A DNA stretch of 5,232 nt, taken from contig JAWXCH010000128.1 of the NCBI GenBank assembly GCA_034440595.1, positions 1 to 5,232 on the forward strand, written 5' to 3'. Made by a program: the position numbers and the translations under genes. This DNA is from JAWXCH01 sp034440595 (GTDB lineage Bacteria > Planctomycetota > Planctomycetia > Pirellulales > JALHPA01). Position 1 is the first letter of the stretch. Each line of letters begins with the position of its first letter. This document shows positions 4,862 to 5,232 of this stretch, piece after piece. The notes under the pieces were generated by a model. It was not told the DNA's origin, did not search any database, and saw only the letters and a program-made list of their open reading frames with translations.

Positions 4862-5232
4862 TGACCGAGCGACGCGCATCGCCCGCGAAGCGGCCGATCG
4901 CCAGGCTCAACAGAACACCAGCATGGCCGATCTCAACAGGGAAGTTGCCAGCGGCACCCGTCAGCTGGTCGAAGCCGATGCCAAAGCGCGTCAAGAGATG
5001 ATCGCCGTCCACCGCGATCTTCAGGCCGAACGGGGGCGTATCGATACGAGTCGGGATGCCTTGGAGCATGAGCGGCACGAGATCGCTACCCAGCATCGCA
5101 CAGAATCCTTATTAGTGCCGGCGCTCGGAATGTTGGGTGGGCTGCTCGTCGTGGCGTTGGTACTGGGCTTTTGTTGGCATGCCGTCGTGTCGTCCAACCC
5201 CAGCAGTTCGTCGGACGCGCAACTCAACGAGC
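4797..5232 (+). CDS. Lipoprotein with helical middle and C-terminal membrane segment (3' end outside window)
   Basis: ATG 4797 follows GGAGG (4788-4792) by four bases; 145 codons are visible and no stop occurs before the window edge. Residues 1-20 look like a lipoprotein signal peptide (basic MLRQLK, then hydrophobic WILIAILIAG) with a lipobox IAGC, so Cys21 should carry the lipid. Asp22 and Asp23 follow; Asp at that place holds lipoproteins in the inner membrane in E. coli, though the rule is untested here. Residues about 24-104 are charged, Ala/Arg/Glu/Gln-rich and almost free of Pro/Gly, fitting a long helix or coiled coil. Residues about 105-131 (from LLVPALGMLGGLLVVALVLG on) are a transmembrane segment, followed by a Ser-rich tail. 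A lipid anchor at one end and a membrane segment at the other is the topology of phage unimolecular spanins; an envelope spacer or sensor protein is an equally open alternative. It overlaps the small membrane protein gene upstream. Confidence 0.8.
   Translation, partial: MLRQLKNLTPWILIAILIAGCDDRATRIAREAADRQAQQNTSMADLNREVASGTRQLVEADAKARQEMIAVHRDLQAERGRIDTSRDALEHERHEIATQHRTESLLVPALGMLGGLLVVALVLGFCWHAVVSSNPSSSSDAQLNE

Noticed and set aside
4800..5096. 98-residue - strand frame, and another at 5021-5227
   Set aside because: Both are antisense to the lipoprotein gene, whose signal peptide, lipobox and membrane segment show which frame is real.

Overview
The window looks like a piece of a planctomycete-type genome. 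A DUF3500-family protein, a very large serine recombinase with an unusual active-site signature, and a sigma-like helix-turn-helix protein ending in an 'RRTRRIA…SPGRISQLRREL' block occur together. All three resemble, from memory, proteins of Pirellula/Gemmata-like bacteria. This is a judgement from protein style, not a database result. Base composition shifts across the window: sampled 60-base lines are about 43-48% GC in the DUF3500 and recombinase genes, and about 60-63% GC in the sigma-like and lipoprotein genes. The pieces may therefore have different histories.

Layout, left to right, all on the + strand. (1) Positions 1-542 hold the 3' part of a DUF3500 gene, cut by the window edge. (2) Positions 543-844 have no convincing gene but contain six inverted repeats in about 245 bases. 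One is a near-perfect 23-base palindrome; the last can hide the ribosome binding site of the next gene. (3) Positions 845-3142 encode a 765-residue large serine recombinase, followed by a textbook intrinsic terminator at 3172-3201. (4) Positions 3202-3562 hold a possible 59-residue basic small ORF and a strong 12-bp hairpin. (5) Positions 3563-4186 encode a 207-residue sigma-like DNA-binding protein. (6) Positions 4187-4663 are mostly non-coding, with a possible 42-residue arginine-rich ORF and a 17-base palindrome. (7) Positions 4664-4861 encode a small membrane protein with a TTG start behind a perfect Shine-Dalgarno. (8) Positions 4797-5232 encode an overlapping lipoprotein with a long helical middle and a C-terminal membrane segment, running off the right edge.

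How they may work together: the recombinase, its structured upstream region and the following small genes are consistent with one end of an integrated mobile element. In that reading the DUF3500 gene is chromosomal flank, and the genes after 3202 are element genes: a regulator, then two overlapping envelope proteins. The envelope pair is the most intriguing part. A lipoprotein signal, a coiled-coil-like middle and a C-terminal transmembrane segment match the topology of phage unimolecular spanins. The Asp after the lipid-anchored Cys and the lack of any visible lysin or structural gene leave that open. No tRNA, rRNA, CRISPR array or insertion-sequence transposase was seen.
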